Below are positions 52,136 through 61,417 of a stretch of DNA of 64,000 nucleotides, piece by piece (the stretch's first letter is position 1; each line of letters opens with the position of its first letter). This DNA is from Chryseobacterium sp. G0186 (GTDB lineage: Bacteria > Bacteroidota > Bacteroidia > Flavobacteriales > Weeksellaceae): positions 4,402,001 through 4,466,000 of the forward strand of contig NZ_CP033918.1 in the NCBI RefSeq assembly GCF_003815675.1. The letters are read 5' to 3'. Position numbers and translations under genes: made by a program. The notes under the pieces were generated by a model. It was not told the origin of the DNA. It searched no databases and saw only the letters and a program-made list of their open reading frames with translations.

Positions 52136-53338
52136 GTGAGTAAAAGATATTTATCTGTTTTTGTACTTTGCTATCTTGTTTTTATTATCGTGCAGGCTTG
52201 TGATAACCTTCATCCGGAAGCAATAGACGAAGGTGAATTACTAGATGGTCCAATTGAGGGTTTGTCTTATGCTGAAAACCAGCAATTTTTAAAAGGAGAT
52301 ATAGCTTTTAATGATGAAATTTTCACAGTTGAAAAAGGGCTTGGGCCTACATTTGTAGCAACAAGTTGCGGCAGTTGTCATGCCGGTGACGGAAAGGGCA
52401 CACCTTTTTCTACGCTGACTCGTTTTGGGCAGGTTGACGAAACAGGTAATTTATTTTTACATTTAGGTGGTCCCCAATTACAGAATAGAGCGATACCGGG
52501 TTTTACTCCGGAGACAATTCCTTTCGGAGCGACATTTTCCAAATTTACTCCGCCTGCAAATACAGGATTGGGTTTTATTGAATTGGTATCCGATACAGAT
52601 ATCTTGGCAATGGCTGATCCTTTTGATGCAGATAATGATGGGATTTCAGGAGTTCCAAATTACATAGTGCTTCCAGGGTATCAAGCGCCATTCCCCTTTG
52701 CTATCCCAAAAGAAGGAAAGTATATTGGACGATTTGGTAAAAAAGCATCCACATACAGCTTACTTCAACAGACTGTTAATGCCTATAATCAAGATATGGG
52801 CATTGCTTCAACATTTAATCCTCAAGATGTTTATTCAGGAATGAACATTGACCCAGAGGTCTCTGACAAAACCATTGCAGATGTCGTATTTTATCTGCGT
52901 ACATTAAAAACGCCGATTCAACGAGATCCAGAAAACAATAGTGTTAAGCAGGGGCAGGCTCTATTTACCCAAATAAGTTGCATTAAATGCCATGTCCCGG
53001 AATTAAAAACTTCATCATCTTCAATTTCAGCATTATCAAATAAAAAGTTTTACCCATACACAGATCTATTGCTTCATGATATGGGCAATGCTTTGGATGA
53101 TGGATATACAGAAGGATCTGCAAAGACCTATGAATGGCGTACTCCTGCATTGTGGGGACTGGGTTTATCACCAAAATCACAAGGGGGGCAATATTTCTTA
53201 ATGCATGATGGTAGAGCAAAAAGTATAGAGGAAGCTATACAACTGCATGGTGGAGAAGCTACAAATAGCAAAAATAAATACATGCAGTTATTATCTCAGG
53301 AGAAAGAAGCTATTATTAAATTTTTAAAATCATTATAA
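52136..53338 (+). CDS. Di-heme oxidoreductase (DUF1111 / DHOR type)
   Basis: 400 residues from a GTG. The N-terminus (LCYLVFIIVQAC) looks like a lipoprotein signal with Cys22. Two c-type heme sites are present, CGSCH (about 79-83) and CIKCH (about 282-286). NRAIPGFTPETIPFGATF, DADNDGISG and EWRTPALWGLGLS with MHDGRAKSIEEAI near the end are typical of the DHOR family, related to MauG/cytochrome c peroxidases. It should be a periplasm-facing redox enzyme; the electron donor may be the Rieske protein encoded 2 bp downstream. Substrate unknown. Confidence 0.88.
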   Translation: MSKRYLSVFVLCYLVFIIVQACDNLHPEAIDEGELLDGPIEGLSYAENQQFLKGDIAFNDEIFTVEKGLGPTFVATSCGSCHAGDGKGTPFSTLTRFGQVDETGNLFLHLGGPQLQNRAIPGFTPETIPFGATFSKFTPPANTGLGFIELVSDTDILAMADPFDADNDGISGVPNYIVLPGYQAPFPFAIPKEGKYIGRFGKKASTYSLLQQTVNAYNQDMGIASTFNPQDVYSGMNIDPEVSDKTIADVVFYLRTLKTPIQRDPENNSVKQGQALFTQISCIKCHVPELKTSSSSISALSNKKFYPYTDLLLHDMGNALDDGYTEGSAKTYEWRTPALWGLGLSPKSQGGQYFLMHDGRAKSIEEAIQLHGGEATNSKNKYMQLLSQEKEAIIKFLKSL

Positions 53339-53340
53339 AA

Positions 53341-53787
53341 GTGGACAGACTTGAATTTATAAAAAAATGTGGTTTTGCCTGTTTGGGGCTTACTGCACTT
53401 CCTATCGTTCTTTCAGGGTGTATAAGCAATAAAATAGTTGCTGGAACAATTGAAGAAGATTACATTATATTGCCTTTGGTAGATTTTGTGGAAGCAAAAT
53501 ATCCAGATAAAAAACGTTCTTATGTCATCATTCAAAATGATATCCTGAAATATCCTATCTGCGTATTTCGTTTTTCAGAAACCGAATATGAGGCACTATG
53601 GATGCAATGTAGCCATCAGGGAAGCCAATTACAAGTGTTTGGAGACAAGCTCCAATGTCCTGCACACGGTAGCGAATTTACCAATAAAGGGCATGTACAA
53701 AATGGCCCTGCTGATAGGGCACTAAGAAAATTTCCGGTGTACATAGAATTCGATTTTTTGAAAATTTCTTTAAAGAAACCCGTATGA
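53341..53787 (+). CDS. Rieske [2Fe-2S] lipoprotein
   Basis: 148 residues from a GTG. The N-terminal FIKKCGFACLGLTALPIVLSGC has a lipobox (LSGC), anchoring it in the envelope. The cluster boxes are CSHQGS and CPAHGS (two Cys and two His). The extra disulfide Cys of bc1-type Rieske proteins (CTHLGC/CPCHGS) are absent. This suggests a small electron carrier between partners, not part of a bc complex. It lies between the di-heme enzyme and a beta-barrel, whose start overlaps its stop by 4 bp. Confidence 0.88.
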   Translation: MDRLEFIKKCGFACLGLTALPIVLSGCISNKIVAGTIEEDYIILPLVDFVEAKYPDKKRSYVIIQNDILKYPICVFRFSETEYEALWMQCSHQGSQLQVFGDKLQCPAHGSEFTNKGHVQNGPADRALRKFPVYIEFDFLKISLKKPV

Positions 53788-55004
53788 AAAAAATCCTCTA
53801 CCTTACTGTATTTTTAATATTTCAAACAACCATAGCACAGGTCGATACTGAGCTATTAAAAAGAATTCCTGCAGACAGCGCCCAATCTTTAAATATGGAT
53901 GCTGTCTACACACGCCCTTTCTTAGGCCTAGGAAAAGTACCTGTCTCTATCGGAGGCTATGCAGAAGTCAACTGGCAGCACATCAGTACCGACGGCGTAT
54001 CAGAAGGACATCAATTTCAATTACGAAGAACGACACTTTTCGTATCTTCTTCAATTTCGTCCAAAATAAAATTTCTTAGTGAACTAGAATGGGAAGAAGG
54101 TGGTAAAGAGATTAATATTGAATTTGCTGCCATTGATGTGGAGCTCAATCCCCTGCTTAATTTGCGAGGAGGAATTATCATGAATCCAATTGGGGCTTTC
54201 AACCAAAATCATGATGGTCCGAAATGGGAATTTACTGATCGTCCTATATCAGCAACACAAATGTTGCCTGCAACATTTAGCAACGCCGGCTTTGGGTTAT
54301 ATGGAAAAATGTATAAAGCAGATTGGATGATTGGCTATGAAGCCTATCTTTCCGGAAATTTTGATAATTCAATTATTGATAATAGTCAGAACAAAACTTA
54401 TTTGCCCGCTGCCAAAAGTAATCCGGAACGTTTTGAAGAAATCAACAGTGGCATCCCTCTTTTAACCGCCAAAATTGCTACAAGACATAAAAAAGCAGGA
54501 GAGATTGGAGTTTCTTATATGGGAGGTATTTATAATAAATTTCAGGATGATGGTCTCCAGATCGATGATAAAAGAAGTGTAAGGGTATTTGCATTGGATT
54601 ATAATAATACACTTCCAAATTTGGGAACTTTTATTACTGCGGAATGGGCATGGGTAAAAGTAGATGTTCCTGAAACTTATACACAGCAATATGGGGATAG
54701 ACAATATGGAGGATTTATTGATATTGTGCAACCCGTAGTTAAAAGAAAAATTCTAAGTTGGGAAAAAGCTGTTGTTAATGTTGCTTGCCGTTTTGAATAT
54801 ATAGATTGGAATGTAGGCCACTTTAGAGAAAATAACAGCAAAATTGGAGATGACCTATGGAGTGTAATGCCTGCAATTAGTTTAAGACCAAATGCACAGA
54901 CTGTTTTTAGAATTAATTACAGATTTCAGAAACAAAAAGATGTTTTTGCAAATCCTTCATCAACCACGACAGGCTTCAGTTTCGGAATTTCTACCTATTT
55001 TTAA
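53784..55004 (+). CDS. Porin-like outer-membrane beta-barrel of the di-heme operon
   Basis: 406 residues. Signal peptide KKILYLTVFLIFQTTIAQ, then alternating beta strands (GGYAEVNWQHIS, FQLRRTTLFVSSSISSKIKF, SELEWEEGGKEINIEFAA) to a final GFSFGISTYF with terminal Phe, as for outer-membrane barrels. The layout recalls phosphate-selective or general porins of Bacteroidota. The start overlaps the Rieske stop (ATGA), so it belongs to that operon and may give the substrate or metal ion access to the di-heme enzyme (inference). Confidence 0.8.
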   Translation: MKKILYLTVFLIFQTTIAQVDTELLKRIPADSAQSLNMDAVYTRPFLGLGKVPVSIGGYAEVNWQHISTDGVSEGHQFQLRRTTLFVSSSISSKIKFLSELEWEEGGKEINIEFAAIDVELNPLLNLRGGIIMNPIGAFNQNHDGPKWEFTDRPISATQMLPATFSNAGFGLYGKMYKADWMIGYEAYLSGNFDNSIIDNSQNKTYLPAAKSNPERFEEINSGIPLLTAKIATRHKKAGEIGVSYMGGIYNKFQDDGLQIDDKRSVRVFALDYNNTLPNLGTFITAEWAWVKVDVPETYTQQYGDRQYGGFIDIVQPVVKRKILSWEKAVVNVACRFEYIDWNVGHFRENNSKIGDDLWSVMPAISLRPNAQTVFRINYRFQKQKDVFANPSSTTTGFSFGISTYF

Positions 55005-55208
55005 TTTTTGGGAGATATTTTTTACGCAAAAATATCTTATATATAAAAGATAAAATGAAATAATAGGTGAGGAATTTAAGTATGAGAGTTTCAATTTTTT
55101 ATTGGATAATTTAAATTTTTAATCAAGAGCATTGGGTGAAATTTTACTAAGAAGTTGAAATATATATAGCTAAGCTGTTGAAAATATATTTTTATTTGTA
55201 AATTTGTT
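55005..55208. other. Gap before the copper block
   Basis: AT-rich with no gene. TTTTTATTTGTAAA at about 55188-55201 resembles the promoter string seen before 35780 and 52136, but has only a partial TAnnTTTG match. Confidence 0.45.
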
Positions 55209-55601
55209 ATGTTGAAAAATTTAAGAATATATACGAGTGTGATAACACTATTTTGTTTGGGTTTCTTTTTGATACCCTTTCAAAGCTATGCCTGTTCCAA
55301 AAAATCAACAAGCACTGAAAAAAAATCCTGCTCAAAAGAAAAATCTGAAAAATTGCACTACAAAGACAGTTGCAAGTACAAGTCAGATAAAAAATGTGAC
55401 GATGGTAACAACTGCGATGGCAATTGTAAACACAGCTCTTGCAGATGCAGTACTACTTCATCTTTTGTCAGCTTACTAATACCATTTGATTTAAATATAA
55501 CAGACCCTTTTGCTGAAAACAAAAAGCAAAAATTCGGGTTTGAACAAGTCAACTATTCTTTAGGTTACTCATCCATTTGGCAACCACCTAAAATAGGCTA
55601 A
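55209..55601 (+). CDS. Cys-rich exported protein ending IWQPPKI
   Basis: 130 residues. Signal peptide (ITLFCLGFFLIPFQSYAC) then a Lys/Cys-rich region with about ten Cys (SCKYKSDKKCDDGNNCDGNC, KHSSCRCSTTS), a hydrophobic patch and the end YSSIWQPPKIG. The end and layout match the smaller protein at 35780, so the two are paralogs with different Cys content. Periplasmic or membrane-attached metal binding or sensing is likely (inference). It opens the copper block. Confidence 0.72.
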   Translation: MLKNLRIYTSVITLFCLGFFLIPFQSYACSKKSTSTEKKSCSKEKSEKLHYKDSCKYKSDKKCDDGNNCDGNCKHSSCRCSTTSSFVSLLIPFDLNITDPFAENKKQKFGFEQVNYSLGYSSIWQPPKIG

Positions 55602-55696
55602 AACGGAGGCTTTACAGCCAAAGTTATGTCTTGTCGAAAACCAAATCCGGTTTTCGCACCCCTTTTGTATTTCTTATTAAATTAAAAATTTTCAAA

Positions 55697-56575
55697 ATGA
55701 AATCATTATCAAAAATAATGGTGGTAATCGCCGTATTACTATCATCAATAAACAGTTTCGCACAACTCAAGAATGCGAAAACAGAAACCGTGAAAATTTA
55801 CGGCAATTGCGGTATGTGTAAAGCCACTATCGAAAAAGCAGGCAATGTGAATAAGGTAGCCAGTGTAGAATGGAATGAAGACACAAAAATAGCTAAACTC
55901 ACTTATGACAGCGGTAAGACCAATCAGGATGAAATATTGAAACGTATTGCTTTGGCAGGCTATGACAGCGAAAAGTTTTTAGCTCCGGATGATGTGTATG
56001 CTAAACTTTCAGGATGTTGTCAATACAGCAGGGAATTAAAACCGGTCGCAAAATCTAATGATGCAGGTATGGATATGAAAAACGAACACGCAAATCATAA
56101 CGAAATGGCAACAACAAAAACTGCCGATGCCCAAAATGCACCACAATTGAAAACTATTTTTGATAATTATTTTTCAGTGAAAGATGCTTTGGTAAAAACT
56201 GATGCAGGCAATTCATCCACAAAAGCTGCCGAATTGGTGAAAGCCATCAAAGCGATAGAAATGGTAAAACTTTCTACCGAAGAGCATACCGTTTGGATGA
56301 AAGTAATGAAAGACTTGACTTCAAATACCGAAAAGATTGCTGCTTCTAAAAATGTTGCACAACAAAAGGAAGCATTCGCTTTGCTTTCTAAGAATATGTA
56401 TGAGTTGGCTAAGGCATCAAAGCAGGAGATCCCTGTATATTATCAGCATTGCCCGATGTATAATAACGGGAAAGGAGCAAATTGGCTGAGCAAGGAAGAA
56501 GCGATTAAGAATCCATATTATGGCTCTAAAATGCTTACCTGTGGCAGCGTACAAGAAATCATAAACAACAAATAA
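55697..56575 (+). CDS. Heavy-metal-associated domain plus DUF3347 protein
   Basis: 292 residues from MKSLSKIMVVIAV; 22 upstream codons are rejected since the signal peptide (ending SFAQ) should open the protein. An HMA-like domain follows (VKIYGNCGMCKATIEKAG, CxxC site), then SGCCQYSREL, a Met/His stretch (AGMDMKNEHANHNEMA) and a DUF3347 domain ending with HCPMYNNGKGANWLSK and YYGSKMLTCGSV. A periplasmic copper-binding role is likely. It is followed after 10 bp by the DUF305 gene. Confidence 0.88.
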   Translation: MKSLSKIMVVIAVLLSSINSFAQLKNAKTETVKIYGNCGMCKATIEKAGNVNKVASVEWNEDTKIAKLTYDSGKTNQDEILKRIALAGYDSEKFLAPDDVYAKLSGCCQYSRELKPVAKSNDAGMDMKNEHANHNEMATTKTADAQNAPQLKTIFDNYFSVKDALVKTDAGNSSTKAAELVKAIKAIEMVKLSTEEHTVWMKVMKDLTSNTEKIAASKNVAQQKEAFALLSKNMYELAKASKQEIPVYYQHCPMYNNGKGANWLSKEEAIKNPYYGSKMLTCGSVQEIINNK

Positions 56576-56585
56576 CCACGGAATT

Positions 56586-57107
56586 ATGGAAGGTATTGAA
56601 AACAAACACGAAATGCAACCTAGTATTAAAAATGAAGTACATAGTGTTAAACATTCTTTGGCAATGTACAAACGCTTTGCAATTATGGCGGTTGTTATGT
56701 TCGCAGCAATGTATTTTATAATGTATGCAATGATTGATGGATTAAACAATCTTATACCCAACATTAATAATTTATATATGACTTTGCTAATGGTTTCTGC
56801 AATGTTGATAATAGAATTATGGATAATGAAGGGTATGTACGAAAACACGAAAATCAATTGGAGTATTATCATACTTTCAGCTGCAATAGGTATCTTTTCA
56901 TGGTTTGGTATTCGGAAGCAGTTATTTGTTGGTGATAATGAATTTGTAAAAGGTATGATCCCACACCATGCAGCGGCAGTATTAATGTCTGAAAAAGCAA
57001 ACCTTACTGACCCCGAACTGATACAGTTGCAAAAAGACATACTCAAAACCCAAGCAGAAGAAATCGAATTTATGAAGCGAAAGCTTAAAGAATTTGAAAA
57101 TAAATAA
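56586..57107 (+). CDS. DUF305 membrane protein
   Basis: 173 residues. Three membrane segments (about 32-50, 60-80, 90-108) precede a C-terminal DUF305 piece: DNEFVKGMIPHHAAAVLMSE with the conserved PHH pair, and LIQLQKDILKTQAEEIEFMK. DUF305 proteins often travel with copper resistance genes; the PHH/Met residues could bind Cu. It is the second gene of the copper operon. Confidence 0.88.
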   Translation: MEGIENKHEMQPSIKNEVHSVKHSLAMYKRFAIMAVVMFAAMYFIMYAMIDGLNNLIPNINNLYMTLLMVSAMLIIELWIMKGMYENTKINWSIIILSAAIGIFSWFGIRKQLFVGDNEFVKGMIPHHAAAVLMSEKANLTDPELIQLQKDILKTQAEEIEFMKRKLKEFENK

Positions 57108-57143
57108 CAAAAAAATTACACATTATTATTTAAAATCATTAAA

Positions 57144-57806
57144 ATGAAAAATTTAATATTCTCCATCATAGGAACGGCTACAATTGCAGTTGCCACAATT
57201 TCGTGCAACGAGTCATCAAATAAAAATACGGAAACAAAAGCTAATGATACTAGTATTAATTCCGAAAATCTACCAGTTGAAACACAAACGCTAAGCGATA
57301 CAGCAAGTACAACTGCATCAATTGACACGATGACGGAAAAAGTTGAAAAACAAGATGTAAAAGACAAGGTTCAAAACTTCTCTATAGCGCCCATAATAAA
57401 AGATTATTTGGCATTAAAAAATGCACTTGTAGGAGATAATGATAAAGCAGCAGCCAATGCAGGTAAGCAATTATTGGTAACATTTAATCAGATAAATATG
57501 AAAGCCATTCCTGCCGACAAGTACAAAAAATATATGGACATTGCTGACGATGCCAAAGAACATGCCGAACATATTGGTGCCAATGCCGGAAAAATAGGTC
57601 ACCAACGAGAGCATTTGGCATTAATGAGTAAAGATATTTCAGACCTTATCACATTGTTTGGCTCTACTCAAAAATTGTATCAAGACTTCTGCCCAATGTA
57701 TAATGATGGTAAAGGAGCTGTTTGGATTAGCGAAGCAAAGGTAATTAAAAATCCTTATTACGGTAGCCAAATGCTTACCTGCGGTTCTGTGAAAAAGGAA
57801 TTCTAA
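57144..57806 (+). CDS. DUF3347 lipoprotein
   Basis: 220 residues. The N-terminus (IIGTATIAVATISC) gives a lipobox (TISC). After a Thr/Ser/Lys-rich linker the DUF3347 domain begins (APIIKDYLALKNALVGDN) and ends FCPMYNDGKGAVWISE and KNPYYGSQMLTCGSV, nearly the same ending as in the gene at 55697. It lacks the HMA domain. It is probably a periplasmic copper carrier. It ends 1 bp before the haem-binding gene. Confidence 0.88.
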   Translation: MKNLIFSIIGTATIAVATISCNESSNKNTETKANDTSINSENLPVETQTLSDTASTTASIDTMTEKVEKQDVKDKVQNFSIAPIIKDYLALKNALVGDNDKAAANAGKQLLVTFNQINMKAIPADKYKKYMDIADDAKEHAEHIGANAGKIGHQREHLALMSKDISDLITLFGSTQKLYQDFCPMYNDGKGAVWISEAKVIKNPYYGSQMLTCGSVKKEF

Positions 57807-57807
57807 A

Positions 57808-58278
57808 ATGAAAAAAGTATTAAAGATAATTTTGCCTATAGTGCTGTTTATTTTTATTGCTATACAGTTTTACCAGCCTGCCCTCAATGTAAACAAGGGG
57901 CAGGTTTACGAAACAGATTTTGAAAAAGTTTATGACGTTCCATTAAATGTCCAAAGCATTTTACAAAATGCATGTTACGATTGCCACAGTAACAACACAA
58001 GAAATATTTGGTATTCGGATATTCAACCTATGGCATTGTTTATGAAAAGGCATATTGGTAGAGGAAAAGAAAAATTAAACTTTAGTGAATTTGGCAATTT
58101 AGGTAGGCGAAGGCAAATAAGTAAATTGGAAGGAATAGCAAACCAAATTAAAAACGATGAAATGCCGTTAGCTTCTTATAAAATATTGCATAGCAATGCA
58201 AAGCTTTCACGGGGGCAAAAAAAAATCGTCATAGATTGGATTAGCAAGACAGCCGATAGCCTTTCGACCATAAATTAA
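57808..58278 (+). CDS. Haem-binding domain protein (c-type, single CxxCH)
   Basis: 156 residues. One N-terminal membrane segment (IILPIVLFIFIAIQFY), then a periplasmic domain with NACYDCHSNNTRNIWYSDIQ (CxxCH, about residues 52-57) and the haem-bd family ending ILHSNAKLSRGQKKIVIDWI. It should hold one c-type heme at the outer face of the inner membrane. A redox role beside the oxidase is likely. Starts 1 bp after the DUF3347 stop. Confidence 0.88.
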   Translation: MKKVLKIILPIVLFIFIAIQFYQPALNVNKGQVYETDFEKVYDVPLNVQSILQNACYDCHSNNTRNIWYSDIQPMALFMKRHIGRGKEKLNFSEFGNLGRRRQISKLEGIANQIKNDEMPLASYKILHSNAKLSRGQKKIVIDWISKTADSLSTIN

Positions 58279-58359
58279 AAACAATGCGTAAAATATAAAG
58301 CAGAAAACCACGCAATGTTGCCATAAATGCAATTTTTTTAAAATCAATAAAAATAATCA

Positions 58360-60897
58360 ATGAAAAAGATAACACTAATATTATTCATCCTTTCTGCATT
58401 TTCCTGTTTACAAGCACAAGATATGAAAGCTATGGATATGAGTAAAGAAAAGTTTCAGCAAATAACTTATACTTGCTCAATGCATCCCGAAATACATGCC
58501 ACGAAACCAGGTAACTGCCCAAAGTGTGGTATGAAATTAATAAAAGAAAAGGCTAAAACGGTAAAACAGTCATCAAACAAAGAGAACGTTGGAATGCCGA
58601 ATCTCACAAAGGAGCAGCCAAAAAAGGTAGACAAAATGCAGAATATGTCGATGCCTATTGAAATGCCTCGAACTCTAAAAAGAAGGGTAGAAGCCACTGC
58701 ACCAAAAACTGTTCGCTACGATTTATTTGTTAAAGATACCCTTGTAAACTATGCAGGTAAAGAAAAAAGAGCCATCTCCGTAAATGGTCAAATTCCAATG
58801 CCTACATTAACATTTACTGAAGGCGATACAGCCGAAATTGTAGTACATAACCAATTAAAAGAAAGCACATCATTGCATTGGCACGGTGTGTTCTTACCCA
58901 ATAAGGAAGATGGCGTGCCTTGGCTTACTCAAAAGCCCATTAAGGCAGGTACAACTTATACTTATCGTTTCCCAATTATCCAACACGGTACACATTGGTA
59001 TCATTCACATTCGGGCTTGCAAGAGCAGATTGGGATGTACGGAAGTTTTATAATGAAAAAGCGTGATGATGATACAACCTTTAGAGAAGGAATAGATGAT
59101 TTGCCAACTGTGCCCATCATTTTAAGCGAATGGACAAATTTAAATCCCAATAACATTAATAGAATGCTGCATAATGCCAACGATTGGGCGGCTATAAAAA
59201 AAGGAGCAACACAATCTTATGCGGAAGCTATTAGAGAAGGACATTTTAAAACAAAATTAACCAATGAATGGAAACGTATGTTGGCAATGGACGTAAGCGA
59301 TGTCTATTATGATAAGATATTAATCAACGGTAATCCTACTACCGATTTAAAAACCGTTGATGGAAAAGCACTAAAAGCCGGAGATAAAGTAAGACTAAGG
59401 GTATCAAACGGCGGGGCTTCATCCTATTTTTGGTTACGATATGCAGGAGGTAAAATTACAGTAGTCGCCAATGATGGAAACGATGTAGAGCCTCTGGAGG
59501 TTGATAGATTAATCATTGCAGTTTCCGAAACTTATGATATTGTAGTAACCATTCCTGATGACGGCGTTGCCTATGAGTTTTCGGCCACTACCGAAGACCG
59601 CACACAATCAGCAAGTTATTTTGTGGGTAATGGTATCAAACAATTAATATCACCGCTTCCAAGATTGAAATATTTTGAAGGGATGAAGATGATGAACGAT
59701 ATGATGAAGATGAATGGTGATTTAGATGATATGGGAATGAAAATGAGCCTGAATCAAATGGATATGAATGTTGTGATGTATCCTGAAATTACGGGATTGT
59801 CAGGGAAAAAACCAGACCATAGCAAGCACGAGAGTATGAATATGGATAACGACCCCAACCGTTACAATGCAAATGCTTTAGGAGAAATCAAAACCCTGAA
59901 TTATGCAATGCTACAATCGCCCTATAATACAGAACTTCCCAAAGATGCTCCGGTAAAGGAATTAAAATTTACACTTACCGGAAATATGAACCGCTATGTG
60001 TGGAGTATGGATAATAAAATTCTTTCAGAAGTTGATAAAATACCTGTCAAAAAGGGTGAAATTCTACGTATTACCATTTATAATAATTCTATGATGCGAC
60101 ATCCTATGCACTTACACGGGTTCGATTTCAGAGTGATTAACGGTAAAGGCGAAAAATCTCCACTGAAAAATGTGTTGGATATTATGCCGATGGAAACAGA
60201 TACCATTGAGTTTTTAGCGAATGAAGAAGGAGATTGGTTTTTTCACTGTCATATCCTTTATCATATGATGTCCGGAATGAACAGAGTTTTTGCAGTGGAC
60301 GATTATCAAAATCCTAATTTACCTGACAAAGAGAAGGCATATAATATGTTGCAGCGAGAGAGTAATATGCCTCATTTTATGGCACAGAATGATTTTGCAA
60401 CCAATGGAAATGATGGTGACGCAATGCTTCAGAACGCAAGATGGAGTTTAGGTACAGAATGGCGTCTAGGTTATAATGATATGCACGGTTATGAAGTAGA
60501 AACACACTTAGGTAGATACATTGGTAAAATGCAATGGTTTATGCCATTCATCGGTTATGATTGGCGTTACCGAAAAATGGGTATGGATGAGCACGAAACA
60601 AATTTATTTGGACAGAAAAATGAAAAAGATACACGCAGAGCTTTTAGTCTAGGTTTTATGTACACTTTGCCAATGTTGGTTAATTTTCAGGCAGAAGTCT
60701 ATCACGATGGCATTGTACGTCTGTCATTAATGCGTGAAGATATTCCGATTTCAAAAAGATTAAGAGCAGGCTTTATGGTAAACACTGATATGGAATATAT
60801 GGCAGAACTTAGATACATCATTACCAAAAACATTGGTATCCGTACACATTATGATAGTGATATGGGTTTTGGTGTAGGAATGGCATTTACATACTAA
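58360..60897 (+). CDS. Multicopper oxidase with metal-binding head and barrel-like tail (CopA-CopB-like)
   Basis: 845 residues. Signal peptide (LFILSAFSCLQAQ); a heavy-metal-binding domain at about 36-62 with YTCSMHPEIHA and NCPKCGMKL; then the multicopper oxidase: LHWHGV (~173), HWYHSHSG (~212), HPMHLHGF (~581), HCHILYHMMSGM (~629), so all T1, T2 and T3 ligands exist. A Met-rich loop (MMNDMMKMNGDLDDMGMKM) lies at about 445-463. From about 690 to the end (LGTEWRLGYNDMHGYEVETH, FGVGMAFTY) strands resemble CopB, the outer-membrane protein usually encoded separately. Likely Cu(I) oxidase in the periplasm or at the outer membrane. Confidence 0.92.
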   Translation: MKKITLILFILSAFSCLQAQDMKAMDMSKEKFQQITYTCSMHPEIHATKPGNCPKCGMKLIKEKAKTVKQSSNKENVGMPNLTKEQPKKVDKMQNMSMPIEMPRTLKRRVEATAPKTVRYDLFVKDTLVNYAGKEKRAISVNGQIPMPTLTFTEGDTAEIVVHNQLKESTSLHWHGVFLPNKEDGVPWLTQKPIKAGTTYTYRFPIIQHGTHWYHSHSGLQEQIGMYGSFIMKKRDDDTTFREGIDDLPTVPIILSEWTNLNPNNINRMLHNANDWAAIKKGATQSYAEAIREGHFKTKLTNEWKRMLAMDVSDVYYDKILINGNPTTDLKTVDGKALKAGDKVRLRVSNGGASSYFWLRYAGGKITVVANDGNDVEPLEVDRLIIAVSETYDIVVTIPDDGVAYEFSATTEDRTQSASYFVGNGIKQLISPLPRLKYFEGMKMMNDMMKMNGDLDDMGMKMSLNQMDMNVVMYPEITGLSGKKPDHSKHESMNMDNDPNRYNANALGEIKTLNYAMLQSPYNTELPKDAPVKELKFTLTGNMNRYVWSMDNKILSEVDKIPVKKGEILRITIYNNSMMRHPMHLHGFDFRVINGKGEKSPLKNVLDIMPMETDTIEFLANEEGDWFFHCHILYHMMSGMNRVFAVDDYQNPNLPDKEKAYNMLQRESNMPHFMAQNDFATNGNDGDAMLQNARWSLGTEWRLGYNDMHGYEVETHLGRYIGKMQWFMPFIGYDWRYRKMGMDEHETNLFGQKNEKDTRRAFSLGFMYTLPMLVNFQAEVYHDGIVRLSLMREDIPISKRLRAGFMVNTDMEYMAELRYIITKNIGIRTHYDSDMGFGVGMAFTY

Positions 60898-61417
60898 ATA
60901 GCAGCTGGAAAAATGAACTATTAAAAATGTTTACAATAACAGAACCTTAATTATACTAATTCAAACAATGCATAGTTATTTTCAGAACAAATAACAGTTT
61001 CAGAAAACCGCTGATCTGTGTGCATTGTTTGATTTAAAAAAAAATCAATGTTTCGGAACTAAATGAGTTGATTTCATAGTTAAATATTGCAAAATTAGAA
61101 ACAGAATTATCGAGATTGATAGCTGAAGACTGTTTCTTAGCTTGAGTAAAAGAGATGTAGGTTGTATATAAGTAATCTAGGTATAGATATAAAAACAAAA
61201 AGATGTATTAGTGTTTTGATATCATTACTTTGTGATGTTTTTATTAAGATATCTGAAAAATTGTTGGTCTTTTAGGACAAGATATTTTTTTTTTTATACA
61301 AATATCTAAATTTTTACAATCAAAGCGACCTTGTTTTTTGCATAGAATGCAAAGAAACTTCTTAACTCGTTTTTTAAAATATAATAAGATTTCAAATTAA
61401 CTGCAAAGCTAATTCGA
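60898..61417. other. Non-coding gap between oxidase and ACR3-like gene
   Basis: 520 AT-rich bases between convergent genes. No recognised gene; a T10 run (about 61287-61296) and several weak stem-loops are present, but no clear terminator. Confidence 0.5.
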
